Shown: piece after piece, positions 23,720 to 25,788 of the stretch
Layout: every line of letters starts with the position of its first letter
How positions within the stretch are numbered: the stretch's first letter is position 1
Notes under the pieces: generated by a model
What the model saw: only the letters and a program-made list of their open reading frames with translations
Database searches by the model: none
Told to the model about the DNA's origin: nothing
Origin: UBA7332 sp051652645
Lineage (GTDB): Bacteria; Bacteroidota; Bacteroidia; Bacteroidales; UBA7332
Assembly (NCBI GenBank): GCA_051652645.1
Contig: JBOFUP010000061.1
Coordinates: 1-25,788, forward strand
DNA: 25,788 nucleotides
Direction of reading: 5' to 3'
Translations under genes and position numbers: made by a program

Positions 23720-23789
23720 TGAAAAATCAAAGAAATGGGTATTACAAAACCATTTTATCTACTTAAAAAAAAAAAGTAACTCCCTTTTC

Positions 23790-23820
23790 TTTCAAAAAGC
23801 ACCATTTTGAGATACCTTTG
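23790..23820 (+). promoter_or_regulatory. Promoter for EEP copy 2
   Basis: TTTC (23790-23793), 19 nt, then TACCTTTG (23813-23820). The -7 box is perfect and the -33 differs from TTTG by one base at consensus spacing. An uninterrupted run of 11 A (23765-23775) lies just upstream. Confidence 0.68.
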
Positions 23821-23863
23821 AGCCCATTAATCAAGTATAATAACTAACTCAAACAAAACAGTT

Positions 23864-24892
23864 ATGAAAAGAGGATTCGTGTGTCTTCTGACACTTTGGA
23901 TAGCTTTATCCACTTTTGCTCAAGATAAAAAACTTGCTGCCTATAGCATCGCATTCTATAACGTAGAAAACTTATTTGACACTATCCCGGGACCTAATGA
24001 CAGAGAGTACACACCATCTGGCCCAACAAAATGGGACACATTTAAGTACACAAATAAGTTAAATAAAATGGCTTATGCCCTCGATCAACTAGCCAAAGAG
24101 AAGTGTCCTATTGGACCTGCTGTTATTGGATTAGCAGAGGTAGAGAACAAAAGTGTATTGGAAGACCTAGTAAGAACAGGTGATTTTGCAAAAAAGAATA
24201 TGCAGATCGTACACTACGATGGTCCAGACCCTAGGGGTGTAGATTGCGCTCTTCTCTACAACCCTAAACTTTTCACCTACGAAGGGAGCGAATCTCGTGC
24301 TGTGATTGATCATGACGAGCCTAAATTCAAAACTAGAGACCAACTAGTTGTTCGTGGTAGAATATCTGGAGAACTATTCCACATCATCGTTCTTCACTGG
24401 CCTTCAAGAAGAGGTGGTGAAGAGAGATCAAGACCTAAACGTGAGATGTGTGCTCGAGTAACTAAGTCTATTGTTGACTCAATACTACAAGTAGCTCCAG
24501 AGAGCCGCATTGTTGTTATGGGCGACTTCAATGACGACCCTTTCAATATACCTGTAAAAGATGTATTGGGTGCTAAGAAGAAGCAGGAGCAAGTTAAAAC
24601 AGGAGGCCTTTACAACCCATTCTGGCAGATTCTTGATAAAGGTATAGGCACATTGGCATACCAAGGCAAGTGGAATCTATTCGACCAAATCATCATCTCG
24701 GAGAACCTTCTAGGTAAAGATCGCTCTACTCTTAAATACTGGCAAGCTGAAGTATTCAATCGTGATTTCTTGAAGAATCAAGAAGGAAGCTACAAAGGAT
24801 ACCCTCTTCGCACACACGCAGGTGGTGTATGGCAAAATGGCTATAGCGACCACTTCCCAACCATTATTTACATGCTCAAAGAGGTGAAATAA
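23864..24892 (+). CDS. Secreted endonuclease/exonuclease/phosphatase-family protein (EEP copy 2)
   Basis: This is a 342-residue protein with a signal peptide cut at TFA|Q (19/20) and no lipobox. The complete EEP active site is visible: FYNVENLFD (Asn33), GLAEVEN (Glu92), GPDPRGVDCALLY (about 120-132), LHWPSRRGG (His178), VMGDFNDDP (Asp221, Asn223), LFDQIII (Asp274) and GYSDHFP (Asp329-His330). It should hydrolyse phosphodiester or phosphoester bonds in the periplasm or outside the cell with a divalent metal. It is transcribed away from the TonB-receptor operon across a 203-bp gap with facing-apart promoters, so it may serve the same uptake system. It is a diverged paralogue of the EEP protein encoded at 4194-5198, and its own terminator makes it monocistronic. 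Confidence 0.88.
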   Translation: MKRGFVCLLTLWIALSTFAQDKKLAAYSIAFYNVENLFDTIPGPNDREYTPSGPTKWDTFKYTNKLNKMAYALDQLAKEKCPIGPAVIGLAEVENKSVLEDLVRTGDFAKKNMQIVHYDGPDPRGVDCALLYNPKLFTYEGSESRAVIDHDEPKFKTRDQLVVRGRISGELFHIIVLHWPSRRGGEERSRPKREMCARVTKSIVDSILQVAPESRIVVMGDFNDDPFNIPVKDVLGAKKKQEQVKTGGLYNPFWQILDKGIGTLAYQGKWNLFDQIIISENLLGKDRSTLKYWQAEVFNRDFLKNQEGSYKGYPLRTHAGGVWQNGYSDHFPTIIYMLKEVK

Positions 24893-24937
24893 GAGATTAT
24901 TGTAAAGCCAACAATACAAGAGGTAAAATATTTTGCC

Positions 24938-24976
24938 AAGTCCAGATAGCAAATAAACTATCTGGACTTTTTTTTT
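24938..24976 (+). terminator. Rho-independent terminator after EEP copy 2
   Basis: AAGTCCAGATAG (24938-24949) pairs perfectly with 24958-24969 around an 8-nt A-rich loop. A run of nine Ts (24968-24976) follows. Confidence 0.93.
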
Positions 24977-25030
24977 GTTATATCACTGACAAAATATGTA
25001 TATATATTACTTCTGATCGTACATAATGAT

Positions 25031-25038
25031 TATCTTTG
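25031..25038 (+). promoter_or_regulatory. -7 box for the aldolase gene
   Basis: TATCTTTG matches TAnnTTTG and lies 34 nt before the ATG at 25073. No clear -33 TTTG stands at the usual distance. Confidence 0.55.
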
Positions 25039-25072
25039 CTCGACTTTTTAACTTTTACAGAATTATACAACT

Positions 25073-25788
25073 ATGGTAAGCTACAAAGAATTAGGCTTGG
25101 TAAACACCAAGGAATTGTTCAAGAAAGCGTTCGAAGGTGGTTACGCAATCCCTGCGTTCAACTTTAATAACCTAGAGCAGATGCAAGCAATCGTTGCTGC
25201 TGCTGCTGAAACTAAATCTCCTGTAATCCTTCAGGTATCTAGCGGTGCTCGTAAATATGCTAACCAAACTCTTCTTCGTTACTTGGCACAAGGTGCTGTT
25301 GAGTACGCTAAAGAGTTGGGCGTTGAAGTACCTATCGCTCTTCACTTGGATCACGGTGACACATTTGAATTGTGTAAGTCATGTATCGACATGGGATTCT
25401 CTTCAGTTATGATCGACGGGTCACACCACTCATACGAGGAGAACGTTGCTTTGACTAAAAAAGTAGTTGAGTACGCTCACGCTCACGGTGTAACTGTAGA
25501 GGGTGAACTAGGTGTACTTGCTGGAGTAGAAGATGATGTTGTTGCAGAACACCACACTTACACTCGTCCTGAAGAGGTTGAAGACTTTGTTAAGCGTACA
25601 GGTGTAGACTCATTGGCTATCTCAATCGGTACTTCACACGGTGCTAACAAATTCAAACCAGAGCAGTGTACTAAAAACGCTGAGGGCGTACTTGTTCCTC
25701 CTCCATTGCGTTTCGACATCCTAGAGGAGATCGAAAAACGTATTCCTGGTTTCCCTATCGTTCTTCACGGAGCTTCTTCTGTACCACA
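25073..25788 (+). CDS. fba: Class II fructose-bisphosphate aldolase, 5' part (cut by the window edge)
   Basis: The frame runs open from the ATG at 25073 to the window end, giving about 238 residues of an enzyme usually somewhat over 300 long. It reads MVSYKELGLVNTKELFKKAF and then AIPAFNFNNLEQMQAI, the class II start. The zinc-binding and catalytic motif HLDHGD (91-96) is followed by DGSHHSYEEN, EGELGVLAG (143-151), SLAISIGTSHG and, at the end, the LHGASS zinc-ligand region. It cleaves fructose-1,6-bisphosphate to DHAP and glyceraldehyde-3-phosphate in glycolysis and runs in reverse in gluconeogenesis. Codon use is of the highly expressed type (many CGT, GGT, CTT codons), unlike the AGA/ATA-rich pepD operon. 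Confidence 0.96.
   Translation, partial: MVSYKELGLVNTKELFKKAFEGGYAIPAFNFNNLEQMQAIVAAAAETKSPVILQVSSGARKYANQTLLRYLAQGAVEYAKELGVEVPIALHLDHGDTFELCKSCIDMGFSSVMIDGSHHSYEENVALTKKVVEYAHAHGVTVEGELGVLAGVEDDVVAEHHTYTRPEEVEDFVKRTGVDSLAISIGTSHGANKFKPEQCTKNAEGVLVPPPLRFDILEEIEKRIPGFPIVLHGASSVP

Overview
This window looks like chromosome of an AT-rich member of the Bacteroidales (Bacteroidota). The evidence is the Ala/Glu/Lys-rich tail on ribosomal protein S16, the many -7 promoter boxes of the form TAnnTTTG, the near absence of Shine-Dalgarno sequences, non-Sus TonB-dependent transport genes with DUF5689 and DUF6359 partners, and numerous lipoproteins. Genus cannot be decided from this sequence. No phage, integrase, transposase, CRISPR or toxin-antitoxin genes were seen, so this is mostly core genome with some accessory secreted functions.

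Layout. 1-1350: the 3' end of rpsP, two terminators, then a leftward pair (a small membrane protein and an OmpH/Skp-like chaperone). A 22-bp perfect palindrome at 1327-1348 carries a -7 box on each strand and separates this pair from a rightward operon. 1356-6688: pepD dipeptidase, a beta-helix lipoprotein, a secreted endonuclease/exonuclease/phosphatase (EEP) enzyme and an S41 protease lipoprotein. 6783-9089: ffh (SRP GTPase) and folD. 9108-9384: a near-consensus promoter, two tandem tRNA-His genes and a terminator. 9422-10939: an orphan serine-type sulfatase. 11005-13864, leftward: a DUF1573 protein, recA, and a saccharopine-dehydrogenase-like enzyme that best fits carboxy(nor)spermidine dehydrogenase. 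14020-16175, leftward: ferritin and two tandem FKBP-type prolyl isomerases. 16355-17608: a U32-family protein (TrhP-like).

17770-24892 is the most system-like region. A leftward operon encodes a TonB-dependent receptor, a DUF5689 lipoprotein and a large lipoprotein with two choice-of-anchor-J-like and two DUF6359-like modules. A second secreted EEP enzyme is transcribed divergently from it across a roughly 200-bp gap. The arrangement suggests an outer-membrane uptake system coupled to extracellular cleavage of a phosphodiester or phosphoester substrate, possibly nucleic acid; this is inference. The window closes with the 5' part of a class II fructose-bisphosphate aldolase gene.

Points worth a second look are the symmetric divergent promoter at 1327-1348, a strong GC-rich hairpin inside the start of the first EEP gene, a 25-bp perfect inverted repeat without a U-tract after the U32 gene, the TonB/DUF5689/DUF6359/EEP locus, and the twin tRNA-His genes with a U-U acceptor mismatch and different 3' ends.
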